A DNA stretch of 64,000 nucleotides from Polytrichum commune (Eukaryota; Streptophyta; Polytrichopsida; Polytrichales; Polytrichaceae): assembly GCA_950295325.1 (NCBI GenBank), contig OX485806.1, positions 15,128,001 to 15,192,000 on the forward strand. Reading direction: 5' to 3'. Made by a program: the position numbers and the translations under genes. Positions 8,911 through 21,500 of the stretch are shown here, one piece after another (positions within the stretch are counted from its first letter, which is position 1; every line of letters begins with the position of its first letter). A model generated the notes under the pieces. The model ran no database searches. It was given only the letters and a program-made list of their open reading frames with translations, and had not been told where the DNA came from.

Positions 8911-11900
8911 GACACTGCGCTAAATATGATATTAGTGTCAGATGGTTATTTTATGTCACTATGGTAACTTTTCATATGACATTTCTTATGAATAAGTGAA
9001 CAAATATTGTCATGGGTGGTGGATGGCCAAAACCCTACTTTCTTTTGGCAGCTACTATTCTCTTGACGGCTACTCTTCTCTTGACGGCTACTCTTCTCTT
9101 GGTTCTACCTCCACCCTAAGGACTCCTTGTATGCTTGAGAATTTGTTCCATGCAATGCGATGTGGCTAAGCTTAGGGTTGGTGTGATTGGAGATGCACGT
9201 TGCAAGTAGTGCATAAAAGAAAAATAGATGGATCTAAGTCTTTTAAGCTTCATTGATGGATTAATGCATTCACTTGAGTTGCATCATCCAAGTTCATCAT
9301 CTTCTTGGCACTTTGGCATCGACCTTGTTGCGGCACGTGCGGTTTGGTCAACCGGGTTAGCATTCTTAGGATATTGTACCATGCCTTGAATGTCTTGGGT
9401 AGTTGGTTTTTTCATCAATAAAATTGCAAATTTTGGGGTTGAGTAGTGAATGATAGCTTAGTGTGCTTGTGGATGCTTCAATTGTTGGTGAGTGGGATTA
9501 ACTAGTTGGAGGTCAATCCTTCGAAAGCATCTTGGGTTGCGCACTTCATCAAATTTGGAGTCTTTAGCCTTGAGCTAAATTTGTGTGTAAATCAATCCAA
9601 ACTTCTCCACAATTTCTCTCTCAAATCCTCTTAATCTTCTTCGTCAACCTCAAAAATTTACTGTGAGTTTTGTAAGCTTTCTTCATACCGAGGCGAGTCG
9701 CATCCTACAAACATTGCATGGGTTCACAACAAACATTGCATGGGTTCCTTCAAAGTTTTATCCTAAAAAATATGTGATGAAATACCGCCATGGATGATTG
9801 GAGTTTGGATGAAAATTTATTAGTAAGTGACAGTAATTGCAACATTATAAATCTATGATCACCAAAAAAACAAAAAATTACAAGGAATAACAAATAATGT
9901 TGGGTTAAGATTTAGTATCGGTGACACTACACCGCGGTTTACAGTTAGTATTGAGCGAGATAATTAGGATTGGTGACACTAAAGATCATCTTTAGTGTAG
10001 TGTAAACCGGCCTTAAGATCCTTGTCAAGTTGTCGCCTTTTTTGACATAGCTCATGTATGTTCCCGAGCCTCACGAGACATACATGTATGTTTGAATAGA
10101 ACTTTCAATGGAGCTCTGGTACATACTACAGGCTTTTTATGAAGACACGTGTTTCGCATGATGGCATGGACCCAACATGACGTCATGGACATCAAGTTCT
10201 TTTGGATAAATGGCTCGTGTGCCTATTACGTATAATTATTGGCCATAGTCTTTGTCTTTTCAATTGAAAGCCCTGGCCCTCACTAATTGAACATTGATAG
10301 ACTGTGAAAATGGTTATTGGATGAGAATATAAGACCACTATCAAGTAAAAATTGTTCTAAGTATTTCGGGTGTTAGCCACTGAGCAAGGTTACAAGAAGA
10401 CACAGCAATAGGCGAGACAACCTAGAAAGCTTAGAGAAGTACAAGATAGTATAAGAGAATGCAAGGGCAATAGGTTGGGATGTTGATGATGTTGAAGCAA
10501 CAAGGGAGGTTGTAGTCGTGAATAAGAGTGAATTGAGATAAATAATGCATGTGAGAGGATTGTTGAGTGGATTATAGCTAGGCATTACGATTCCTCTAAT
10601 ATGGAATGATTCTTATATTGTTCATATAATATGGTGAGTGTATCAATCATGCTAGAGTTGTGTGTTACTGTGTGCAATCAGTTGGCTTGAGAGTGACATC
10701 CACAAAGTTGTGAGCAATGACTCTAGTGTTAGCATGTCGGAAGAATGGCAATCAAAGTTTGTGTAGCCAAGAGGAAGCTAAGAGTGGAATTTGAGTTGAC
10801 ATAATGGGAGATAAAGATTGTAACCTATCTAAAGGAGCAGGTAGGATTGACAACGCTTAGAATAGAGCGGATAAATGTAAGAGTGACGAGGAATTGACAA
10901 CGAGGATGCATGCATAACGTTAACCAATATATCCAAGGTTGAGAAAAGAAAAGTCTAAGAGACAAGAGGACATTGTAGGAAAGGGAGGTAATATGGTACC
11001 GAGAGGTTCGGTGAATGAAACATTGAATGAGTTGGGTGAATTGCTTTAGAAATGGGATTAGAAGTGAAGAGGGAACACGTGGAATTCAGGCTATAGGCAT
11101 ATGAGCACAACTAAGAGAGTAGTGCAGTTGTTAGGCTAAATTAGGTTGTTGGAATCATGATTACTTCTTGTCACATGATGTGTACAACGTGACAATGTGT
11201 TTATCTTTATGGCTGATTGGATAGGGTAGCCATAGCCTACATATCGCATTTCAATTTATTATTGCCTTGTTGATGTACATGTATGGATGTACAATGACAA
11301 TTTTCTTACCTACAGGTGTTGGCCTTGGTCTTTTCATGGAAATTAGGTTGTAAGTGAATGTTTGATGTTTGATCAATGCAATGTTATGTTGAATTGCAAT
11401 TAAAAAAGAAGTAACTAAGGAATAGACTATTTCAAAAACTCATGACGAAAGTCTTGAGTAGACTATTGCCTCCTAATTAGAAAATAAAAATAAAAATCCA
11501 TTGTCAAGTTACAAGACTATTACCAAAAGCTATTGAGCTTCACAACTAATGTAGAAGCATGCAAATAAAATACATAGGAGTCCACATATAAGACAAAATC
11601 ACACACAACTATAAGAAGCATAAATGAACCTTCTTGAGAGAAAGGAATGCAAAATTAACAACATTAAAAGGGAATCAAGAGTGAAGAACTGTAAATAATT
11701 ATAGCTTTCATATCCCAAGGTGACAATCAATCCTCATAGACACTATACTAGTCTTCCCTAAACCTTACCCAAAATATGATTTTTAGTGTTACCAAATCTA
11801 ATTGTCTTGCTCAATGCTACTTGTAAACCACGATATAGTGTCATCAACACTAAATGTTAACCCAACATTATTTGTCATTCCTTGCTAGTTTTTTGGGGGA

Positions 11901-12140
11901 TAATAGATACAGTGGTACAATTATCCAAGTGATTTTTCATCCAAGTTTCAATCATCCATGAGAATATTTTATCACAAGTTGTTGACAACAGAAGGTAGGG
12001 TTTTGGCCAATGGATGAATTCGTCCATCATTCATGGCTATATTTGTTCACTTATTTATTAAAAAATGTCATCCGAAAAATTACCATAGTGCCTTTATTAC
12101 CATATGACACTAAATATCATATTTAGTGTATTATTTTTCT
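8911..12140. mobile_element. Composite unit: two inverted copies of one MITE around ~1.75 kb
   Basis: The left copy (8911-10003) and the right copy (11769-12140) are reverse complements over about 370 bp. Shared blocks include TAAATATGATATTTAGTGTC at the outer end, AATAAGTGAACAAATAT, GGCCAAAACCCTAC, ATGGATGATTG and ACAAATAATGTTGGGTTAA. The left copy carries a ~714-bp extra segment (about 9057-9770). The 10004-11768 interior has no recognised transposase. Either two MITEs landed in opposite orientation or this is a larger non-autonomous element with long terminal inverted repeats. A third copy lies at 44668-45425. Confidence 0.7.
9057..9770. repeat. Secondary insertion inside the left MITE copy
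   Basis: This segment is absent from the inverted sister copy at 11769-12140, so it marks a later insertion or a deletion in the sister. It begins with three short tandem units (GGCTACTCTTCTCTTGAC-type). No coding potential is recognised. Confidence 0.5.
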
Positions 12141-12382
12141 TTTTGTTTGAGTCAAGTGATCGCAAAAACCTAAACTACAATGTCCATGTGGCATTGAATT
12201 GGATCCACTCCACTAACCTTTTCAGACCTTCATATCGAGGGGGGGGGGGGAGAGGAGGGGGTTGAGGTTGTGAGCTTTGATTGAGCCTTATGAGGATTTT
12301 TTCACCCATGGAGTCAAAATAATATTTTAGAATTTAGGGATGATCATCAAACACCTTGCTTTGCACGGTGAGCACAACACCC

Positions 12383-12731
12383 TAACATTACCCAACCCAA
12401 AGGTCTTAACTCCGGCGCGGAGTTCGATGCGGCTCTGATGCGGCCCCGGGGAGGTTCGGATGCCAGCTCCGGTGGGTCCATTTTTCTGGCCCTCCCCGTT
12501 TTGGCCCCTTGATGACTTTTTTTGGTTTTTTTTCTTCTAAATTTGGGTTCTACGGCCCCAAATTACTCTAGGAGGCCCCTTATGAGAACAAGTAAGGCCC
12601 CACCCAATCAAAAAAATAAGAGGCAATTTTTGCCCCAACCCACCCGAACCCACCGGAGCTGGCATCCGAACCTCCCGGGAGCCGCATCGAACTCCGCGCC
12701 GGAGTTAAGACCTTTGGGTTGGGTAATGTTA
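12383..12731. mobile_element. Foldback/MITE element with ~85-95 bp inverted repeats
   Basis: The left arm 12383-12477 (starting TAACATTACCCAACCC, then GGTCTTAACTCCGGCGCGGA) is an almost perfect inverse of the right arm 12648-12731. The only sizeable difference is an ~11-bp internal duplication in the left arm around 12432-12443. The unit is GC-rich against AT-rich flanks. The ends are bordered by TA, compatible with a TA target duplication, but longer TIR choices are possible. Confidence 0.8.
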
Positions 12732-13005
12732 TCCAGCACAACATGCTTGGAATGGAATTTTAAAATATATATTTGGGTGACAAGTTGTGCAAAGGTCCCT
12801 CAAATAAATGACGTTGTCATGTTCATCATGAGAAATACAATATTGGGGGGATATCAACATCATTCAATTGCATTTGTTATGATGGCATTTCACTCAGTCA
12901 AAGTTGGTTGACCGGTTAGCACTCCAATGTATTGTAAAAAACACTTTTGCTTTGGTCACCTTGGAAATATTATCGGCTTGCCTGATTGGGGAGCATTTAT
13001 TTTGT

Positions 13006-13431
13006 AGCAGCTCCACGGGGGGGTCACTCCATTGTCAAGTTGAACACCACGTGCGACCAAAAAAAATCTTCTTTTGGTAAGTTGCACCACCAAAATGGGT
13101 CAAAATTTTATCAATTTTTTTTCATGAGTAGATATACACAATACCTATGACATAGTTAAAAGTGGTAACTAAATTTGATGATTTGTTTTTTTCATAAAAC
13201 ATACCGTTTCTAACTAGAATGACACATAATTGAACTAAAACAATTACTAAAAAATTAAAGATGACTAAAAAATTAAAAAAATATATACAAAAGATACTAT
13301 CAATGGTTATGTATATGTAGAAAAAATATCATAAAATTTAAAATTATATATGGCATGTAATACAGGGGTAGCAAACTTTGTCTGCACGTGCTGTCAACTT
13401 GACAATGAAGTGACCTCCCCGTGAGCAGCTC
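13006..13431. mobile_element. MITE with ~50-bp terminal inverted repeats
   Basis: The left end AGCAGCTCCACGGGGGGGTC...CATTGTCAAGTTGAACACCACGTGC is the inverse of the right end GCACGTGCTGTCAACTTGACAATGAAGTGACCTCCCCGTGAGCAGCT, with a few mismatches. The interior is A/T-rich and non-coding. No transposase is present, so it is non-autonomous. Confidence 0.7.
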
Positions 13432-14149
13432 TCCCTAACAACCTCCAACCGCCCTTCTAATTATTTACTTAATGACCATGAGTCTTCCCTTCATACAATG
13501 TGTTTTACTATGAAGTGTTGAGTCCCTTCATTTCATGCAAAATCACTAATAAAGTCATATCGCTTCGTATAGAATCCCACATGGTTCATTTATCTCAAAC
13601 AAATTCACCAAATTTTCTAAAAGTGAACTTGTACATCCAACACATATACCCTTATTGTGTGTGCCATGAAACAAAACATTGTCCTAAGCAAAATGCTTGA
13701 ACATCAAATGAAGGGCAATAACATGGAAGTAATATTGTTGTTGACTAATTGCATGTACTTTTGATCTATCTTATTTGTGTCTTTTCCGCTCTTTGCAATG
13801 ACCACTCATATCATGTACAATGAAGCATGTGAGCACTTCACTTCCTCATGCAAGTAGTTACTAGACGTTTTGCAAAACTACGTTAGTTTCCTTGCAATTA
13901 GTAATTGGAATCATAATGTGATAGATAGATATTTTCCATGTTAGTTCTATACATGACCCCAAAAAAGTTCAACAATGAGGTATCACAATGTGCACAAAGA
14001 GGCGATGTCACCATTTGTGGTCCATGTTTTGGAACCGTATGGGAGCTTCAAAGTTGGTAAGCCATAACAACGTCCCTCATGTGTGATTGGCAATGGACTA
14101 GAATAGGGAGCAAGAGATTTTAATTCTATGAATTATTGTGCAACATTTT

Positions 14150-14350
14150 AATTTTTAACATTTTTTAACTTTTTTTTGAGACAAAAGGTTGACAGGCCAA
14201 CGCCAAAGTGTAGGAGACAGGTGACCACCTGACAAGTGTTCCGTCAAGTAGAGAGGAGATTTCACAGCCGGGAATCGAACCGCCAACCTATTCCTTGAGA
14301 TCTGGGTATCTCTCCATCATCGTCCAGTAGTTTAGGGTCATCTTGGACCA
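14150..14350 (-). mobile_element. tRNA-derived SINE with perfect 15-bp target-site duplication
   Basis: The identical 15-mer ATTGTGCAACATTTT occurs at 14135-14149 and 14351-14365 and brackets the element. On the minus strand it starts TGGTCCAAGATG (resembling an A box), carries GGTTCGATTCCCGG (a good tRNA B box, about 14263-14276), and ends in an A-rich tail (complement of 14150-14177). These features are diagnostic of a polymerase III SINE inserted by LINE machinery. The length is about 200 bp. The A box is weak and unusually far (about 60 bp) from the B box. Confidence 0.8.
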
Positions 14351-14365
14351 ATTGTGCAACATTTT

Positions 14366-17300
14366 TACAAAACCACTTCATTGGCATCAACAAGTGAAAA
14401 TACCATTGACAACAAGCTAACTGGCTCGTTGTCAAACTAAGTGACAATGGTAAGTTTGTTAGAAGCATGCGTCCCCTAAAATATAATTTCCTTTTTTGGG
14501 GCCATCTTTGGCCATTGTCAAAGGTTGTGGCCAATGAATGGGTAGTGCCGGCAGTTAGTTACGAGCTAGCTGCAATTGGAAAGTTTAGGAAGGGGTTCCG
14601 AAAGAAAATGAAGGTTTACGGAAATGGGCCGATTAGAAAAAAAAAATGCCGGCATTTCGGCAAGTTGCCCTAGAGTATCCACGGCAAATTGCCGATTGAG
14701 AAATTATTTTCACGGCGGGCAGCTGACCAAATATATATTTTTTAGGTAAGGTTTTCAATACTATGCATAGTTGGAGACTATGCCTTGTTGGCTTGTGGTT
14801 TAGGCCCTTTAGGGTTAGAGTGGCTTGTGGTTTAGGGCTCCCCTTGCTTCCCTAAACCAACTTTGACTCCGTAGTAGTGGAGGTTCCATTTTCGTTGTCG
14901 ATTTCACAAACAAGCACCCTGGACCCTAAATTTGTTGTTACTACTGTGAGAGAGTTGTTGTGTTGTCGTAGTACCTGCAAGCCTGTGTGAGTTGTGAGGG
15001 AGCCGGCCTCTCTGAGTTGTGAAATCTGTGAGTTGTGAAACCTGTGAGCGGAGAAATCTGCGGGCGGAGAAATCCTGCTAAGGATACTATTTAGATGACA
15101 ATAAATGGAGAGTGAATGCCCACATTGAATTAATCCACATTAATTCAAAAAAAATTTGAATAAATGATCATGACACATCCACCACCAAAATATAAAACCG
15201 GCCACACTTTAGGCCTTCCGGAAATTGCATAAATGAAAAAAAAATTGCCGGCTAATTGCCTAAACACATTAGGAAATGGGGGCTATCAACCGATAAATTT
15301 TGCACTCTTTAGGCCACTTCCGGGTAAAATTTGTAAAATCCGAGCCACCTTCAGAAACCTCGGCAATTAGCCGGTTTCTCTACAGAACTCCCCGGACTAT
15401 GGTTGTGGCCAATCCCTACAGTTGGTTTTTGTAGTTCATGTTGCACCTATTCCTTTCAACATTATTTCTCAAAACAATTAAGGTGAAGTAAAAAGTTTGG
15501 AAACAAGTAATTATATGTCATTTATTTTCCAAACCTTTTAACAAATGCATAGTCACTTTGTGTCTGATTAATATGTCTAAATGTGCATTTGACGAGTCTT
15601 CATTTCCACAATAATAGAGTTATTTGCAAAGGGACAATATTATGGGTTCGATCTCTCTTTCCAAAAACTTTCTATGTAGATCTCGTTAGAGTTATCCATA
15701 AAGTAAAGCTTATGAAATCATGGGTTTAGTCCCAAAACCCTGAATTTATGACAATTAACACAAAGTCATACACAAAGAGTGGTGCCGCGTCATTAAATAC
15801 TGCCTGTCTAATTTGTCCTACTAGGATGGGTGGGCCAAGCTAGCCTTGCATAGGTTGATTTGGGATTTAGGACATTGGGTGCCATGTGCATACCTTATTT
15901 TAGATTGGAGCATCCTCAAAGTTTGAGAGGTGGAAAAAGGAGGTCCCAAAAGTTTCACCCAACTTTCAAAATGATAATTTAAGCATTAAGTAAACTTGGG
16001 TGATTTTATGCATAAGCTCTCAAACTCACGTTTAGCCAACTCGACAAGAGTTTGATGCCATCATGTATTTGGAGTATGTAAAACTATCCCATATTTCTAG
16101 CCACATGTATGCAAAGAACTCCCTAAAAATCATAGTGCATCCAAATTTTAGACTAAACGGATGATGTGAGCACAAAGGCCATTTTTGATGAACATCAAAA
16201 TCCCACTTTTATCGCAGTAAAACATCATTAATGTTCATGCAAAGTTTGTATTGGAGTGGCAACAATTGATTGAAGTCAACACTCTCACATGAGCTCCCAA
16301 CACAACAAAAACACGACCCTCTCCCACATCGACATTTTCTTTTCCCACATTCTAATCATCTTCAAATTGCACGGCTCACGTGTCTATGAGTAGATAATCA
16401 TGTTGGCTTGATGTTTATAATTATTTAGATTATGGATGAATGAGTTAGGTGGAGTTAATGTAGGAATCAATTATCCATCAACCAAAAATGTTTGCTTGGG
16501 AAGTTAGGGGTTATTTACGGTGTTGCTTTCAAGTTAGTCTAAGTTTATCAATAATCCCGAAATGGGCACTATGAGAATTAGAGGGACCCCAAAGTTTCCT
16601 ACCTCCTTTCGAAGGTGACCACTTTAAACGAGTGCAAACAAGTTGGCCAACTTAAAAAGGAGTTCACAGTGATTTCTTAAGGTTGAACCCTTCAATCATG
16701 CCTTATGATTCCCTCCAAAAATCAACCTTTTGCATTTAGCTTAGTGTGCATCTTTCCTTAAAGGATTTTATTTTTTATTTTTTATTTGGGGGGGGGGGCA
16801 TCGGCCAACTCCTTTGAAAGCCTAGCCTCAATGATGGCCCTTCATCCTTGAGTTTTTTTTTCTATTGTTTTGTGTTTGCTTCTTTTTGTTGTGTGTGTGT
16901 GTTTTTGTTTGTGTGTTGAATTGTGATGTTGTAGGTGGATATGTAAGTCATTTATGTTGGTTGCAACTTGTGTCCACATAAACAAGATTCAAGTATATCC
17001 GGACTATCGATTTGTCCAAAATAAATATGTGTAAATGATTATCTATTGCCCTGTCAACACATGCACATATTAAAACAAGTTGTGTAGGAGTCTTAGTAAA
17101 GTAGAAGCAGATGATGACAAACCCAACAATACAAAAGCAATGTGGTTGAAACATCAACGTGGATGTGTATATATGTGTACACATCCAATATAAACGTGTT
17201 CACTTAAAGAGATGAGGTCCATATGCAAGGCTATCATTTGCTATTTTTGTTAACAAACATATTTCCCAACACCTCCCACAGTGAAAAGGCTACTAAGTAC

Positions 17301-17735
17301 AACCCACTCGTACAAGCACTTAGAACAACATGACGGCAAGTAACCCCCCCCCCCCCTCCTCCCCCATCACTACCATAGCCGGTGTTAGAGAAGCCATTCA
17401 TGAACGATCAATTCAAGAATTAAAATGACTCAAAATACCCAAAGATGAAGTCAAAACACTCATGAAACAAATACACCAAGTTGTAATTAAATACCTCACA
17501 CACCTTACATTAGACAAAAGGAGACTAGACAACAAATAACCCCCCATTACCCCCCCCCCCCTTGGACAAAAGACCCCGCACATATTAAACTAAAGTAGCC
17601 CACCCTCTTAGAGGACAAAAGTACCTTCATCATAAAGCTTGGTCAAACATGACCACGGCCTGGAAGAACGGGCTCCCATTCCCAACGGCGTATAAACTAA
17701 ACCCTGACATTGCTCATATTTTCTTTATGCTACTT
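14366..17735. other. Intergenic, no gene recognised
   Basis: No supported gene. About 14540-15400 shares scattered GCCGGC/AATTGCCG motifs in both orientations and may hold degraded palindromic elements. At 14985-15080, short tandem units based on GTTGTGAAACCTGTGAG occur. Homopolymer runs of G or C occur at about 16790 and 17344. Confidence 0.4.
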
Positions 17736-17739
17736 TCAA

Positions 17740-17880
17740 TATGAATGGGGGGAATATCAGAGAATATTTCATGGTATATTGTCAAATCCCACATAACATT
17801 GTAATGGATTTGAATACTGTTTTGTTTGTTATAAGACCACCATGAACACGATATGTATGCAATCTCCGTATGTTATGCAA
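17740..17880 (+). repeat. LTR-like fragment, family member 1
   Basis: GGGGGAATATCAGAGAATATTTC...TCCCACATAACATTGTAATGGATTTGAATACTG aligns with 33625-33700. The form TG..GGGGAATATT...CCCACAT resembles the start of plant LTRs. No partner LTR or internal domain is seen here, so it may be a solo or truncated LTR. Confidence 0.35.
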
Positions 17881-19440
17881 AAGCCTATAATTAATTGTTA
17901 CCCAATTACTTTTAAGAAGAAAATGTGCATAACGTTGAAAGTGCATTACAATCTACTATTAATTTCAATGTTCATCTAGCATGAATTCCGTGAGTGTACG
18001 ACTGCTCACTTGACGTTTGTTTGTTGTGAGTTGGTTTTAACAATTGGCAACGAGCAATATAAGAAGTGACATTCTTCGGTGGGAATTGGAGTGAGTGAGT
18101 TTGGCATTGTGGTATATGTGGTATTTCGTAATGATTCCCACGTAATTATGTTATCATTGACATGTTGTTTTGAGCATGTGGAAATAATGGAAAGATGGAA
18201 ACAATGTGTACGGTTTATTGCATGCCCCCCCCCCCACACACACACACATGTTTTTTTAATATCTTCTAGAAGCTAAAGGAATCTCAAACTTCGAATCTAG
18301 TATGCATGTTTGAACCTTCATGTGTTAAATAGTAAGCAATGCTTTTTGTAGGTATTGAACCGTACATAAATAGTCTATCGCCTCCAAAAGCATGATCAAG
18401 AAATTTCACACATGTTTATCTTCTATACCTCGTGCACTTTACTAACACCGTTCTTATACAATAAGAACGAAAGCACCTATTATGATTCTTTTCCTATTAA
18501 AAAATCAACAACTTCCAAGTGTTTTCCAACTTCACTTTGTCACATGTTGCCATCCTCATGGTAATTTTTGACAAAATGGGTGCACTAATTATCCCAATTA
18601 GTGAGGTTGGGCTAAAAGCACACTAAAAGTGTGTGTGAGAAAGAAATTAGCGAGAATGATATTAAATTTCCTTATGCTATGATTAGTGCCACCATAAGAT
18701 CTAGGAAGCATTGTTCATCCGACATTATTCATTGTAAACACGAAGAATAGCAAGACTCTCACTAAAAGTACCAACAACATTCATATTGGCACTATTCATA
18801 GCATCACTATGCATTGAGAGTACTAACAATATTCATACTATTCATACATGTGTCAATTTCTTCTTATTAATTATATTTCTTCATAAATGTAAGACGATAT
18901 AGGGTTGAGTAATGTTATGTTGACAAGCATGTGTTTGCATGTAGTTTTTTATCACTCTACAACCACCTTAGAGCACGCACTAGTTTTCATGAAATGTATG
19001 GTAAATGAGCATGTATTCATGAATGAAATACTCTCAATAAAAATATTCAACCCTTGCTAATTTTTGAGATTTGGTAAAATAATGCATGTTCTGGAAAATA
19101 ACACCATACGCACTAAATGGGATAATCAATGTAGTAGTAGCCTTGCTCAAGGTAAAACGTTGATTATGTTAGTGACCTTCAACAATGTTTGTACTATTGT
19201 TCCTACCCTTTAATATGACATGCTCGGTTATGGAAGAAAGTGTTGTGTTGTCCAAATGTCGTATTCTACATAATATGACATTTTGCCTCAAATGTCGTAT
19301 TATCGAGGTTTTTCAAGCAATATGGCCTATTTCAATGTAAAATGCCTTTTTATGTACACAAGGAAGAAAGTACACATAAGTATGAAAAAATGTTTTTATT
19401 AAAGAAATATGCTTACCACATCACACAATAAAAAAAATTT
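17881..19440. other. Intergenic, no gene recognised
   Basis: AT-rich sequence with a C-run followed by a short CA microsatellite (about 18226-18247). No coding or RNA feature is supported. Confidence 0.4.
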
Positions 19441-19459
19441 AAAAATAGTCCCAAGATGA

Positions 19460-21500
19460 TGTCTTCACCATATATCTCCCTATGAAAGTAAGAATCTATT
19501 GTCTCTTATCATGCTTGTTGATGTTGGAAATTGACGTTTTGTTTAATTTATCCATAAAAGATTACATGTTTGTCACATCTACAACTGAAATCTCTGAAGG
19601 ACGCTCCACTACAAAGTTTGATAGTAATTGGGGATACTGATGGGCTTGAGGAAGCTTGACTATTGGTGTTGGTTAGTCATCCACATCGTTTCCCTCCATT
19701 GGCTCTTCATTCAAATCCAAACCCATATGAATTTCTCTACTACATCCTAGGTCCACCAACTCTATCATCATGTACTATGTATCAACAATTTCTTGTGGTG
19801 CCAATTGCACACATTCTTCAATAGGCATTTCTTCACTACCAAGTTTCAAAGAGGAAATGAAACCTGCAATTCCATTTGTTGCTTCTTTCATTCTCGATTT
19901 CTCACGTTCATCATCCATGGCAAAATTGGCACTAAAATTTGCAAGTAAAATCTTGGACATCCTCCACCTATTCCATATGAGTTTGGGGATTCATCTCTCT
20001 CCACACTTACAAGCACCACATAATAGCCTACCTTACAATAGGCACTATTGTCCTCACATCATGGTAAGTAGTATGGTTGATGAGGCTAATAAGGCTACTT
20101 TGGTTAGCTTCCTTATTTGGATACCTATTTTTTGCTCCTAATCGGCAATGAAATCGCTTTAATTCGATGAGTAATGTATTGTGATTTAGCAGCCACCTTG
20201 ATGATATTTGGGTTAGTCACCTTCACAGAAGTCAAACTGCACCCACCATCCCCCATAATGAGGAATGTTTTCACCAAGCTATGACAGACTTTATTTTTGT
20301 GCCCAAGGTGGACAACTTGGGAGGTGGCAAATTAGGAGGTGGCATGTGGTTGTGAGGTGCGGACCAACTTGTATTGTGGGTATTCTATAATGGAAGAAAC
20401 AATTTGACAACATTTTATCTTACATGTGACCACTTTAAAGACATGACACAACCAATATTGGCATTAAACTCGGTTTTCATTAGCAAATGATCCATGTAGA
20501 ATCTACTAATGATGTTGTCCACTTACGCAACATTGAACAATCAAAGAGTTCCCCCCTATAACACCACTTTGAGAAGTAGAGAATCTTTGATTTTGGAGCC
20601 TAAATGAACCCCTTCCTCAACTCATATTTTAGTGATTTCAAACTCTTTGGTCTTGATTCACAATTGCTAACATGCTCAAGCTTCTAATGCTCAAATCTAT
20701 CGGCTGGATGATTCCACACAGCTAAAGGGGTCCACATTAGCCTCATCCACCTTAGAAAAATCAAACTAAGAGTGAATGTGTTCCAAATGCTCCTTAATAT
20801 ATTGAACTAAATGAAGCAATAATTCCATGATCTAAGGGTCGTACCACACTTGTAACAATAGGTGGTGATAAAGTAACAATAATATTGCTCAACTGCAAGG
20901 TAGAAAAACCAAATGATTTACCCCCACCAACTTATTTAGAGAAATGAGCAGCATACTAGAAAGTACCTTTTTGAGATATGAAATGTACATTGAGGCTCAT
21001 CTTCCAACCCTTAAATACATTTGGTGTCATCCATGCCATTTGGTTTGCAAACCACCACACATAATATGTTGGAAACCACCTTCCAAAGCATATTGGGTGT
21101 AGAGATTTGTAAATAATCACATGTTTCAACTTGTCACCACATGTTGTGTTTACAACAAAAGCAAGTTTGAGACGGTCTTTCTGAATTTTGAGCCCACGAC
21201 CTTTTCCTTGCGCTAGTGTCTTGTTTGGTTGGACATGATAAAATGATCCAGTCTCAACCACATTGTAGACATCTTCCGGTGCCATAACCAATGCGGAGGA
21301 GGTCAGTGCTAACCAAGTTCTACGCAAGTTGTTTTGTGTGCAGACATGGTCATCAACACTAAAATTGTTGAAATTAAGACAGAATGAAAAGCATCCACCG
21401 CTCAAGGTTGTTGACACCTCCGTAGTCAAAAAAATTGAAGAGTGCCATGGGCAAATATAGGAGCATAAGTTGGCGTGGACTAAAATTTCCAATCTCAAGA
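19460..21500 (-). pseudogene. Decayed pogo/Tigger-type DDE transposase
   Basis: The best-preserved part (21498-20956) reads EDVYNVVETGSFYHVQPNKTLAQGKGRG ... DRLKLAFVVNTT ... KPxCFGRW-like ... MAWMTPNVF. This is the conserved first half of the DDE_1 domain of pogo-like (CENP-B-related) transposases. The family motif is NVDETG; here it reads NVVETG, so the first catalytic aspartate is lost. Further along the minus strand, frames separated by stops give PPIVTSVVRPLDHGIIASF (about 20880-20820), matching the family's PPNTTS..QPLDQG..A.F. Near 19960-19700 an acidic tail includes IELVDLG and MGLDLNEEPMEG. Multiple stops and frame changes make it non-functional. The N-terminal DNA-binding domain and the TIRs were not located. 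Confidence 0.75.

Noticed and set aside
15625-15665. GGTTCGATCTC resembling a tRNA B box
   Set aside because: No matching A box at the right spacing, no acceptor-stem pairing and no target duplication.
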